Positions 17,398-25,370 of a stretch of DNA of 64,000 nucleotides are shown in pieces. The notes beneath the pieces were generated by a model that was not told the DNA's origin, ran no database searches, and saw nothing but the letters and a program-made list of their open reading frames with translations. How positions within the stretch are numbered: position 1 is the stretch's first letter; each line of letters begins with the position of its first letter. The position numbers and the translations under genes were made by a program. The DNA comes from a gamma proteobacterium symbiont of Stewartia floridana (GTDB taxonomy: Bacteria > Pseudomonadota > Gammaproteobacteria > Chromatiales > Chromatiaceae), in the NCBI GenBank assembly GCA_003676145.1, contig NAUB01000020.1, forward strand, positions 213,448 to 277,447, read 5' to 3'.

Positions 17398-17985
17398 TCA
17401 CAACACCGATTGGTGAATCTGCTCGATGATAGCTGCCGCTTCCTGCATATGCTCAAAAGTGTGGCTACCCCCCTCGAAGCAGTGCATCGTCACCCTGTCG
17501 CCATACACCTCTTGGGCAAGCCGGTAGTCGATCAACTCATCCCCCTTGTCGACCAATACCGTGGTCGGTATCGCCAACGCTTCGGCCGGGGTGTGATAGC
17601 GACGGGTGTCGGAGACCATTCTTGAGGAGAGATAATAGCCCCTGCCCAAAGCTTCATTGAGTTGCCAGCCCACCACCTGTTGCAGCAGCTGCCAGGGTTG
17701 CAGCGCGGGATTGATCATCACCAGGTGGTGAAAACCAAGACGCTGCGCCAGCCAGGCCCCATAGAAGCCACCCATGGAGCTGCCGACAAGCAGTCGCGGC
17801 TCATCAGGCCGGCCACGCTCCGTCAACAACCGATTCAGCTCATCGCTCAGCCGGGCAACCGCCAGATCGGCGCTATGGGCCGGGTAGGTGGGGCTGATCA
17901 CATCGATCCCGGGCAGCGCTTGACGCAGGTAAGCCGCCTTGCCGGAACTACCGGCGCTGTTCAAACCATGAAGATAGACAATCAT
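17398..17985 (-). CDS. yqiA: YqiA-type alpha/beta-hydrolase esterase
   Basis: A 195-aa cytosolic alpha/beta hydrolase of the UPF0227/YqiA family. The N-terminus IVYLHGLNSAGSSGKA gives the oxyanion region. The nucleophile elbow is GSSMGG, the acid lies in VDKGDELIDY and the base is the histidine in GGSHTFEH. E. coli YqiA hydrolyses short acyl esters; the natural substrate is unknown. It is transcribed away from the btuB operon. In enterics yqiA lies next to parE; that neighbour is not in this window. Confidence 0.82.
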   Translation of the reverse strand: MIVYLHGLNSAGSSGKAAYLRQALPGIDVISPTYPAHSADLAVARLSDELNRLLTERGRPDEPRLLVGSSMGGFYGAWLAQRLGFHHLVMINPALQPWQLLQQVVGWQLNEALGRGYYLSSRMVSDTRRYHTPAEALAIPTTVLVDKGDELIDYRLAQEVYGDRVTMHCFEGGSHTFEHMQEAAAIIEQIHQSVL

Positions 17986-18101
17986 TCACTCACTCTACAA
18001 CCACCATCCCTGAAGTGTAAATTGAACCGTTAAAATCGAGCATGCACCTGCCTTCAGAGAAGGTTTTAAATTGGGATCTCCGCAAAAAAAGCCCTAAGAG
18101 G

Positions 18102-18198
18102 ATTAACCGCAAATGAACGCCAATCTCCGCAAACTGCCGCAAATTTTGCGACTTTAGTGGCGTAGGTTCGCGGTAATTGGCGTTCATTTGCGGTTAAT
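18102..18198. repeat. 97-bp intergenic palindrome of the window's repeat family
   Basis: ATTAACCGCAAATGAACGCC followed by AAT (18102-18124) is exactly mirrored by 18176-18198. Pairing continues outward with one bulge (TAAGAG on the left, CTCTTA on the right). The arm contains CCGCAAATGAACGC, as at 1569 and 2672. The loop contains CCGCAAACTGCCGCAAATTT, resembling the loop-side sequence at 35571. It sits between yqiA and the cobalamin riboswitch. Confidence 0.9.
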
Positions 18199-18335
18199 CT
18201 CTTATATTGACCCAACTTCTCCCACAAAAGCCGGACGAAACTGCCATATCGCTCCGAACAGACCTACAGACGGCCTCAAGACGCTGATTCACTTGACCTG
18301 ACTGGATCAGGTCTGTAGTTTCCTCAGCCTGCTGA

Positions 18336-18532
18336 AGGTGCCTGCCCGACAGGGCGGCTCAACCTCAGGTGGGTACAACCACCCGAGGGGAAACGGGAAG
18401 CAGGTGTAAAACCTGCGCTGCCCCCGCAACGGTAAGTAGAGTGTGACATCGCAACAGCCACTGTGCAGAGCGCATGGGAAGGCGCCGATGTCCGGTGATA
18501 CCACCAATCTGCAAGCCCGGATACCGGCCTAA
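18336..18532 (+). promoter_or_regulatory. cobalamin (B12) riboswitch upstream of btuB
   Basis: An RNA element of about 200 nt. It contains GGGAAGCAGGTG (18395-18406), the conserved core GCTGCCCCCGCAACGGTA (18417-18434) and the B12-box region CTGCAAGCCCGGATACCGGC (18509-18528). These are the hallmark segments of the cobalamin riboswitch. A stem-loop (CCTCAGGTGGG with CCACCCGAGG) precedes the core. It is followed by a hairpin region and then btuB, so high cobalamin should repress the btuBFCD operon. The 5' boundary is approximate. Confidence 0.93.
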
Positions 18533-18538
18533 GCATAC

Positions 18539-18674
18539 GTGTACCAAATCCATGATGTGGTACACCAGCCGGTGTTGCGGAGGGCGACCGAGGAGATCAG
18601 CGCGAGTTCCTGTCAACTGTTTCTCTGCAGACACCACACCCCATTCAATGTAGTCGACGCGGGTGTGCGTCTAC
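18539..18674 (+). promoter_or_regulatory. candidate expression platform of the B12 riboswitch
   Basis: Two hairpins lie between aptamer and btuB. The first has a perfect 8-bp stem, GTGTACCA/TGGTACAC (18539-18565), without a following U run. The second pairs GTAGTCGACGC (18650-18660) with GCGTCTAC (18667-18674), with a small bulge, and ends at the ribosome-binding site GGGAG (18675-18679). The lack of a terminator tail and the hairpin next to the ribosome-binding site suggest control of translation start rather than termination. This is inference. Confidence 0.45.
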
Positions 18675-18684
18675 GGGAGAAACA

Positions 18685-20646
18685 ATGTATCAGCAGTTAA
18701 GAACCTTGTGGGTGGCGCCATTGCTACTCACCCCAATCTACAGTCCCTCAAGCCAAGCGGATACGCAACTGGCGCCCTTGATGGTCAGTGCAACCCGCAG
18801 CGAACAGGTCAACCCCCTGATTCCGGCAAGCATCCAGGTCATCGACCGCCAACAGATCGAGCGCAGCGCCGCCAACAACCTGCTGCAGCTGCTCAACGGC
18901 CAGAGCGGCATACAGATCTCCAGCCTGGTGGGCGATGGCAGTCAGGCGGTTGTGGATATGCGCGGCTTCGGCCCCACGGCCGGGGCGAACACCCTGATCC
19001 TTGTTGATGGACGCAGGTTGAATAATTCCGGGGATCGGGCCAATCCCGATCTCAACAGCATCGATTTGAGGCGGGTGGAACGCATCGAGATCGTGCAGGG
19101 CAGTGCCGGCACCCTGTTCGGCAACCAGGCGGTAGGGGGCATGATCAACATCATCACCCGGGTCCCGGAAAAACTCTCCGGACAGGTCAGCGCCGGTGTC
19201 GGCAGCGACCACCATACCAACCTGCATTTGGGAATCGGTAATCAGTTGGATAACGGCCTCTCCTATAATCTGTCAGCCCAGCAGAAGAAGAGTGACAACT
19301 ACCGGGAGCAGAACGAGATCGAACGCACCGACCTCAACCTGCGGGCCGACTACCGTCACCGGCTTGGTAAGCTGTTCTTGGAACAGCAGTGGATCGACGA
19401 TGAGCAGGAGAATCCCGGATCCCTTTTCGCCGAGGAACTCGCTGCCGACCGGCGCCAGTCCGCTGCTCCCTACGACGGAGACTACTCAAACACTGAATCG
19501 AGCGTCAGCCGGCTCGGTGTGTCGCAGGATCTGAACGATCAATGGTCGCTCGAGGGTGAACTGACCTACCGCAAGAATGAGCGGGAGTTTCAGAACAGCT
19601 TCCGCACCTTTCCCGGCTCTCCAGCCACTCAGGATCGAACGGTGAAGAGCTTCAATCCCCGCCTGATCGGCAGTCTCTCCCTGCCAACCGGTGATGCGCT
19701 GATCACCGCCGGCGCCGACCTGGAGCGGACCGACTACGAACTTCGCACCAGCTTTGGTCCGCAGATCCTCGACCAATCGATCGATGCCATCTATCTACAA
19801 CTGCTTGCGCCGGTCAATGAAGAGACGACGCTCACCCTGGGATATCGCCACGCCCGAGTGGACAATCAGATCGAGACCGGTAGCGGCAGCGACCGGCTGG
19901 ACGATCGGGTCGATGCCGCTTCGGCCGGCCTCAACTACACCCCGAACAAGCAGTTGCGTCTGTTCCTCAGAGCAGATGAGAACTACCGTTTTGCCACTGT
20001 CGATGAGCATACCAATGTGGTCTTCGGTCAGCCGGTGGGTATCGACAACCAGACTGGACGCTCCTACGAGAGCGGTATCGAGTGGCAGCAGGGCCAACTG
20101 ACAACCCAGCTGCTGGTCTATCGCCTCGACCTGGAACAGGAGATCAGCTTCGACGCCTCGGGCTTCGTCAACACCAATCTGGAGGAGACCCGCCGCCGAG
20201 GTGCCAGCCTGGAAGCGCAGTGGCAGGTGACAGAACAGCTCAGCCTGGATGGCAGCCTGAGCTACACCGATCCGGAAATCACCGATGGCCCCTTCAAGGG
20301 CAATCGGATACCGATGGTCGCCAGTCGTAGTGCAAAACTGGCCGGTCACTGGCAGTTCACCAGTGCATGGAATCTCTTCATGGAGGGTGTCTTCAGCAGC
20401 GAAAGGGTGGTCAGCGGCGATTTCAACAACACGCTGGAGACGCTTCCCGGTTATGGTGTACTCAATACGGGCAGCCATTTCCGCACCGGCCCCTGGCATG
20501 CTAGCCTGCGTATCGATAACCTGTTGGACAAGCAGTATGCCAACTCAGCAGCCGCCGGTTTTGACAGCACATTCACCCAGAGAGTGGGCTACTTCCCGGC
20601 TCCGGAGCGCAATTTTTGGATGACCGTGAACTATCTGATCGAGTGA
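18685..20646 (+). CDS. btuB: TonB-dependent outer-membrane cobalamin receptor
   Basis: A 653-aa TonB-dependent receptor. A signal peptide (about 1-27) is followed by a TonB-box-like segment (APLMVSATRS), a plug domain (IPASIQVIDRQQIERS, DMRGFGPTAGANTLILVDGR, VERIEIVQGSAGTLFGNQAVGG) and a long beta-barrel ending in an aromatic-rich last strand (RNFWMTVNYLIE). The upstream B12 riboswitch and the downstream btuF, btuC and btuD identify the ligand as a cobalamin or other corrinoid. Three bases separate it from btuF. The ATG follows GGGAGAAACA. Confidence 0.92.
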   Translation: MYQQLRTLWVAPLLLTPIYSPSSQADTQLAPLMVSATRSEQVNPLIPASIQVIDRQQIERSAANNLLQLLNGQSGIQISSLVGDGSQAVVDMRGFGPTAGANTLILVDGRRLNNSGDRANPDLNSIDLRRVERIEIVQGSAGTLFGNQAVGGMINIITRVPEKLSGQVSAGVGSDHHTNLHLGIGNQLDNGLSYNLSAQQKKSDNYREQNEIERTDLNLRADYRHRLGKLFLEQQWIDDEQENPGSLFAEELAADRRQSAAPYDGDYSNTESSVSRLGVSQDLNDQWSLEGELTYRKNEREFQNSFRTFPGSPATQDRTVKSFNPRLIGSLSLPTGDALITAGADLERTDYELRTSFGPQILDQSIDAIYLQLLAPVNEETTLTLGYRHARVDNQIETGSGSDRLDDRVDAASAGLNYTPNKQLRLFLRADENYRFATVDEHTNVVFGQPVGIDNQTGRSYESGIEWQQGQLTTQLLVYRLDLEQEISFDASGFVNTNLEETRRRGASLEAQWQVTEQLSLDGSLSYTDPEITDGPFKGNRIPMVASRSAKLAGHWQFTSAWNLFMEGVFSSERVVSGDFNNTLETLPGYGVLNTGSHFRTGPWHASLRIDNLLDKQYANSAAAGFDSTFTQRVGYFPAPERNFWMTVNYLIE

Positions 20647-20649
20647 ATC

Positions 20650-21477
20650 ATGGGGGTTAAGAGACTCACCACGCTGCTGCTGGGGCTGTTCAGCCTGGCA
20701 ATCGACGCGGCACCACCCCAGCGGGTGGTCTCTCTTAACCTCTGCAGCGATCAACTGCTGTTGATGCTGGCCTCACCTGAACAGGTGGCGTCGGTGAGTC
20801 ATCTGGCGGTCGAGCCGAGCAGCTCCTTTGTCGCCCGCCAGGCGGCGGCATACCCACTCAACCATGCCCGGCTGGAAGAGATCATCCTGCTCCAGCCTGA
20901 CCTGGTGATCACCGTTCCCTACACCAATCCGAGACTGGTCTCCACGCTGCATCAGCTCGGTTTCGAGACCTATCAGCTGGCATTGGGCAGTCGTTTGTCA
21001 GAGATCAGATCCGAGATCGCCGGACTGGCTGAGCGACTGGGCCAGCAGGCCAGGGGAGCGGCGATCATTGAAACCATCCGGCAACGGATCGGGGTTGAAG
21101 CTCAACAGGCCCCGTCGGATCGGCCCAGCGCCCTCTTCTATCAACCCAGGGGATACACCTCCGCCGCCGGCACACTGCAGGATGAGGCGATGCGCCTCGC
21201 GGGCTGGCGCAATCCCGCCACCGAGGCTGGGCTCAGCGGCTATGTTGCCGCGCCGCTTGAACAGGTGATCGAATGGCAACCGGAGCTGTTGATCACCTCA
21301 ACCTATGGGGAGCCTGGCGCCTCACGCGCCGAACAGCTGGTCCACCACCCGGCGCTGAAAAGCATCATGAAAGAGCGCCCCAGCCTGGAGATTCCCTATA
21401 AGTACTGGATCTGTCCCGGCCCGATGCTGGCGGAAGCTGTCACCCTGTTGCGTAACGCCCACCAAGAGGTTCCTTGA
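20650..21477 (+). CDS. btuF: periplasmic cobalamin-binding protein
   Basis: A 275-aa substrate-binding protein of the BtuF/FhuD class. A signal peptide (MGVKRLTTLLLGLFSLAIDA) precedes a two-lobe fold starting PQRVVSLNLCSDQLLLML and containing LEEIILLQPDLVIT, LGFETYQLALG and VIEWQPELLIT. It delivers cobalamin from BtuB to the BtuCD transporter. It lies 3 bp after btuB, and its stop overlaps the btuC start in TGATG. Assignment of ligand rests mainly on the riboswitch-controlled operon. Confidence 0.88.
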   Translation: MGVKRLTTLLLGLFSLAIDAAPPQRVVSLNLCSDQLLLMLASPEQVASVSHLAVEPSSSFVARQAAAYPLNHARLEEIILLQPDLVITVPYTNPRLVSTLHQLGFETYQLALGSRLSEIRSEIAGLAERLGQQARGAAIIETIRQRIGVEAQQAPSDRPSALFYQPRGYTSAAGTLQDEAMRLAGWRNPATEAGLSGYVAAPLEQVIEWQPELLITSTYGEPGASRAEQLVHHPALKSIMKERPSLEIPYKYWICPGPMLAEAVTLLRNAHQEVP

Positions 21478-22475
21478 TGGTCAACCTCCAACAACGGCGC
21501 CTGATCCTGATACTCTGCCTGATGCTGGCCTGCGCAGCTCTGCTGTCACTACTCACCGGCAGTACCAGTCTGCCCCTCTATGCAGCGCTGCAACAGAGCT
21601 TCTCGGATGTGGACGGCGTGTATGGGATCATCCTGACCGAGCTTCGCATACCCAGAACCCTGGTGGCCATGGTCGCCGGCGCCTCTTTGGGTCTCAGCGG
21701 TGCGGTGATGCAGTCCCTGCTGCGCAATCCCCTGGCCAGCCCGGGCCTGGTGGGCAGCGCCAGCGGCGCGGCGTTGGGGGCAGTCACCGCCCTCTATTTC
21801 GGGCTCAGCGCGAGTTTCAGTCTGGCCCTGCCACTGGGTGGCATTGGCGGCGCACTGCTCGCCACCCTGACTGCCTACCTGCTGGCCGGCCGGGAAGCAG
21901 GCCCTCTGACCCTGATTCTCGCCGGGGTGGCAGTCAATGCCTTTGCCCTGGCCATGGTCTCACTGCTGCTTAACCTGGCGCCCAGCCCCTATGCGGTGCA
22001 GGAGATTGCGCTCTGGATGCTGGGTTCACTGGCCAACATCAGCCGCAATGAGCTCTGGGTGATGCTGCCGGGCACCCTGATCGGCTGGTTGCTGGTGTGG
22101 CGTCGGGGCCATGATCTGGACCTGCTCACCCTGGGAGAGGAGACCGCCGGTTCCATGGGGGTGGCGCTGGAAAAACTGCGCTGGCGGTTGTTCATCGCCA
22201 TCGGCCTGATTGTCGGCTCAGCAATATCGGTTACCGGCTCGATCGGCTTCATCGGCCTGATGATCCCCCATATCCTGAGACCGCTGGTCGGTCACCAACC
22301 CAGCCGACTGCTGATTCCCAGTGCCCTGGGAGGCGCCCTGTTGCTGCTGCTGGCAGACATCGGGGTGCGCACCATACCACTGGACACGGAGATCAAAGTG
22401 GGCGTCATCACCTCGCTGCTGGGCGCACCGTTCTTTCTCTGGCTGATTCTCAAGCAGCGCAGGAGCGGATCATGA
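21477..22475 (+). CDS. btuC: cobalamin ABC transporter permease
   Basis: A 332-aa FecCD-family permease with about 10 transmembrane helices. Typical segments include ELRIPRTLVAMVAGASLGLS followed by GAVMQSLLRNPLASPGLVG, and GFIGLMIPHILRPLVGHQPS for the ATPase-coupling region. The ATG at 21477 overlaps the btuF stop by one base; a TTG one codon upstream is possible. The btuD start overlaps its stop by 4 bp, so the operon is tightly coupled. Confidence 0.93.
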   Translation: MVNLQQRRLILILCLMLACAALLSLLTGSTSLPLYAALQQSFSDVDGVYGIILTELRIPRTLVAMVAGASLGLSGAVMQSLLRNPLASPGLVGSASGAALGAVTALYFGLSASFSLALPLGGIGGALLATLTAYLLAGREAGPLTLILAGVAVNAFALAMVSLLLNLAPSPYAVQEIALWMLGSLANISRNELWVMLPGTLIGWLLVWRRGHDLDLLTLGEETAGSMGVALEKLRWRLFIAIGLIVGSAISVTGSIGFIGLMIPHILRPLVGHQPSRLLIPSALGGALLLLLADIGVRTIPLDTEIKVGVITSLLGAPFFLWLILKQRRSGS

Positions 22476-23269
22476 GTCATCTGATCGGCAGAGGCCTCGG
22501 CTTCAAGAGAGAGGGTCGGTCGATTCTGCAACAGATCGATCTGCACATCGAAGCGGGCGAGATGCTCGGTCTGATCGGTCCCAACGGGGCCGGCAAGAGC
22601 TCCCTGTTGCGCCTGCTGGCCGGTGTTAGTGCAGCAGACACAGGCACACTGACACTGGCCGGCAAACCGGTCAGTCAGCTCACGCCCAAGTCCCGTGCGC
22701 AACAGATCGCCTACCTGCCGCAGCTGACCGAGATCGCCTGGCCGATGAGCGTGGAGCGCTTGGTCTCACTGGGACGTCTGCCCCACCTGGAGGATTGGCA
22801 ACAGGCCACCCCGGAGGATGAAGCGGCGATCGAAAAAGTCATCCACCAGACCGATCTGACAGCCTTCAGGAACCGTCCCTACAACACCCTTTCCGGTGGC
22901 GAACAGGCAAGAGTCCAGCTGGCCCGGGCCCTGGTGACCGAAGCGGACATCCTGCTCGCGGATGAGCCGGTATCCGCACTCGATCCAGCCCACCAACTCG
23001 ATGTGATGGCACTGCTGCAGGCCTATGTACAGGCGGGCCACGGGGTAATCATCGTGCTGCACGACCTGGCCCTGGCCGCCCACTACTGCAACAGACTGCA
23101 GCTACTCCACCAGGGCAGAACCCTGGCCGAGGGTCAGGCCGAACAAGTGCTCACGGACCACCATCTTGAGGCTGCCTACGGGATCGCGATCAATCCGCCC
23201 GCAGCGCAATCCGGACATGGCTTCGCACTACCCTGGCGGCGCATTGAAGCCGATGAAAAAGAATCCTAG
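22472..23269 (+). CDS. btuD: cobalamin ABC transporter ATP-binding protein
   Basis: A 265-aa ATPase of the FecE/BtuD type. It has Walker A GPNGAGKSSLL, a Q-loop in YLPQLTEIAWPMSVERLVSL, signature LSGGEQARVQLARAL, Walker B ILLADEPVSALD and the switch histidine in VLHDLALAAHYC. It powers import through BtuC. It is the last gene of the riboswitch-controlled btuBFCD set; no cobalamin biosynthesis or remodelling gene follows in this window. Confidence 0.94.
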   Translation: MSHLIGRGLGFKREGRSILQQIDLHIEAGEMLGLIGPNGAGKSSLLRLLAGVSAADTGTLTLAGKPVSQLTPKSRAQQIAYLPQLTEIAWPMSVERLVSLGRLPHLEDWQQATPEDEAAIEKVIHQTDLTAFRNRPYNTLSGGEQARVQLARALVTEADILLADEPVSALDPAHQLDVMALLQAYVQAGHGVIIVLHDLALAAHYCNRLQLLHQGRTLAEGQAEQVLTDHHLEAAYGIAINPPAAQSGHGFALPWRRIEADEKES

Positions 23270-23285
23270 GGCAGCTTAGAGTGGA

Positions 23286-23314
23286 TTGACAAATTCCCAG
23301 TCAGACTCAATGCT
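23286..23314 (+). promoter_or_regulatory. candidate sigma-70 promoter
   Basis: A consensus -35 hexamer TTGACA (23286-23291) stands 17 bp before a weak -10 AATGCT (23309-23314), upstream of the membrane-protein gene at 23354. Only 3 of 6 bases of the -10 agree with consensus, so this is tentative. Confidence 0.35.
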
Positions 23315-23353
23315 TGCGGAGTAAGTCAGTGTAATAAAACCAAGGGACTGATC

Positions 23354-24091
23354 ATGTTACAACTGCTGCATCTACCCCTCTTCGTACCCACATTCATTGC
23401 CATATTGATAAGGCCTCTGAAGTTTTTCCGCAACTATCATCAACTGGTCATCAGCCGGGAGACCTCGTTCTGGGATATCAATGCAGAGCGTGACGATGAT
23501 CCCTATCTGAGTCCGGTGAAATTTTCCGCCCTGGCGATTCTGCTCGGCAACCTGATCTTTCCACTGATACTGCAACTTGGGGTCGAGGTCGGTGCGGTCA
23601 GCCCCCACTACGCCGCTTTTGCAGACTGGGCTGAAAAGGAGGGACACCTGAACCCCTTCAGCCCGACCGGTATCGGGATCATCGATGACCTGATCCGTGA
23701 GGTCATTGTACTGGCGATGTTTTACGCGCTTGGTCATCTGATTGCGCTACTCTCGGCAAAGCGCATAGCGGCCCGGTTTGCCGCCGGCTACTACTTCTAC
23801 TGGAGCGCCTGGGGCTTACTCGGATCACTGGTCTCATTTGTGTTGATCATAATCAGCCTGATCGTGCCGCTTTATGGGACAGGGTTGCCACAGATACTCG
23901 AGACTCTGATCAGCATAGCCAGCCTGTTGATGTTCTTTCTCTTCCCCATACTCTTCTGGCCCAGGTTCATCGAGATAAGCCGTTTGCGCTGCGCAATGGC
24001 ACTGATTGGCGGCCTGCTCATCTGGATCGCTCTGATCGCCATGCTTGCTCCGATGATCGTCGACATGCCCGATTTTGCTACCATCCACTGA
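23354..24091 (+). CDS. polytopic membrane protein of unknown function (Yip1-like layout)
   Basis: A 245-aa integral membrane protein. A short amphipathic N-terminus with RPLKFFRNYHQLVISRETSFW leads to about five hydrophobic segments (near 58-75, 115-135, 150-180, 185-205 and 215-235). The layout, an N-terminal polar part and five helices with an early FxxP-like region, resembles Yip1-family proteins, but no diagnostic motif is certain. It stands alone between btuD and an SH3 protein gene. No function is assigned. Confidence 0.65.
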   Translation: MLQLLHLPLFVPTFIAILIRPLKFFRNYHQLVISRETSFWDINAERDDDPYLSPVKFSALAILLGNLIFPLILQLGVEVGAVSPHYAAFADWAEKEGHLNPFSPTGIGIIDDLIREVIVLAMFYALGHLIALLSAKRIAARFAAGYYFYWSAWGLLGSLVSFVLIIISLIVPLYGTGLPQILETLISIASLLMFFLFPILFWPRFIEISRLRCAMALIGGLLIWIALIAMLAPMIVDMPDFATIH

Positions 24092-24270
24092 TCTTTCTTT
24101 TCTGCGCGAGGATAGGGATTCCTCAATCGCATCTTGACGACTCACAGGTGTGGTTGGAGAATCCGGATATTGCCAGTCTCGAAAGCTAAAAAAAGGTACA
24201 CAGGGATATGTGTGCACGATTGCCGCAACGCCAGAGATGCGCTGCGAATAATAACAAGGAGGTCTTATCC

Positions 24271-24684
24271 ATGCAGATCAAAGTCAGCTGTTATGCCCTG
24301 ATCACAATTGCCGCACTATCCATTACGACGCTTCAATCCCATGCCCGAAACTGCATCAAAGGCAAGCCCTGCGGTAATGGCTGTATCGCCAAGCAGAAAA
24401 CCTGCCGGATCGATAATCCGGCCATCGTAAAGCCCAGCAGTCAAACCAACAGATCGGTGATCAGACGAACGGTCTTAAGGCTGCCGAAGGTATATCAGAT
24501 CGTTACTGAAGAGGCCTATGCCAGAGAGGCACCGGACTCTGCGGTCTCAACAGGCTACTATAAGCAGGGACAGAGAGTTTTTGTCTACAAAACCTCACAC
24601 GGATGGGCGCGCATCTCCAATATGCAACCCGAGGAGTGGCTGGAACTGGATAAGTTGCAGCCAGTCGATGGCAAAGCCGACTAG
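24271..24684 (+). CDS. exported protein with Cys-rich motif and bacterial SH3-like domain
   Basis: A 137-aa secreted protein. The ATG at 24271 follows a strong AAGGAGG site and begins a signal peptide (MQIKVSCYALITIAALSITT, cleavage near QSHA-RN). The mature N-terminus has four cysteines, CIKGKPCGNGCIAKQKTC, a motif seen in various small exported bacterial proteins. The C-terminal half (about 80-135: VYQIVTEEAYAREAPDSAVS, then GWARISNMQPEEWLEL) looks like a bacterial SH3 domain, often a cell-wall or peptide-binding module. Function unknown. It precedes a GNAT gene by 8 bp and they may be co-transcribed. Confidence 0.7.
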   Translation: MQIKVSCYALITIAALSITTLQSHARNCIKGKPCGNGCIAKQKTCRIDNPAIVKPSSQTNRSVIRRTVLRLPKVYQIVTEEAYAREAPDSAVSTGYYKQGQRVFVYKTSHGWARISNMQPEEWLELDKLQPVDGKAD

Positions 24685-24692
24685 GCCCTATT

Positions 24693-25187
24693 ATGCAAAG
24701 CAACTATCGATACGCCACTGCTAAGCCAACTCACTACCAGGCGATCATCTCCCTGATCAAAAGCCCGCAGGAGCTGTTCCTGATCTATCCCGCAGCAGAC
24801 TGGCCCTTCGACATAAAACAATTGGAAAAACTGGCCACAGAGCGAAGTGACCTGACCGTGGTACTGGATGGTGATCTGGTCATCGGTTTTGCCGATCTCT
24901 ACAGCAACCTTTCGGGCAGCAAGAGGTTCGTCGGAAATGTTGTCGTTTCCCAAGACTACCGGGGCAAGGGAATCGGCAGAGCGTTGGTGCGTTACATGTG
25001 TGATCGGGTATTCGAGCGCTATGCCAATGAAGTCCATATCACGGTTTTCAACCACAATCTTCCGGCATTGACCCTGTATGCATCAATGGGTTTCAAACCG
25101 TATGATATGGAGTTACGCAAGATGCCTTCTGGTGGACGGGCGATGGCGATCCATATGCAGCTCAACCGAAGAGGCTGGCAAAGCTAA
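24693..25187 (+). CDS. GNAT-family N-acetyltransferase
   Basis: A 164-aa acetyltransferase with a single GNAT domain: beta-4 strand FVGNVVVSQDYRGKGIG with the acetyl-CoA loop YRGKGIG (about 89-95), helix ALVRYMCDRVFE, then VFNHNLPALTLYASMGF. The acceptor substrate is unknown. It starts 8 bp after the SH3 protein gene and is followed by a terminator-like hairpin. It is unrelated to the toxin-type GNAT at 2.1 kb in context: no antitoxin gene accompanies it. Confidence 0.8.
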   Translation: MQSNYRYATAKPTHYQAIISLIKSPQELFLIYPAADWPFDIKQLEKLATERSDLTVVLDGDLVIGFADLYSNLSGSKRFVGNVVVSQDYRGKGIGRALVRYMCDRVFERYANEVHITVFNHNLPALTLYASMGFKPYDMELRKMPSGGRAMAIHMQLNRRGWQS

Positions 25188-25336
25188 CCCAACAGTTGAA
25201 TAGAGGCAATCCAGGTAACGATCGTCAAAAATATGCAACAAGAGATGGAACAGCAGTCAGCCTGGATAAGACTCACCCATCCGGCCTGCACCGGACAAAT
25301 CGGATTCACCGCCAACCTGCTGCTCGGCTGGCGGTG

Positions 25337-25366
25337 GCCCCTGCTCGAAGCAAACAGGGGCTCTTT
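25337..25366 (+). terminator. Rho-independent terminator candidate after the GNAT gene
   Basis: A perfect 7-bp stem GCCCCTG (25337-25343) / CAGGGGC (25355-25361), with an 11-base loop, is followed by TCTTT. It lies between the plus-strand GNAT gene and the convergent RND gene and would stop plus-strand transcription. Confidence 0.5.
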
Positions 25367-25370
25367 AAGA

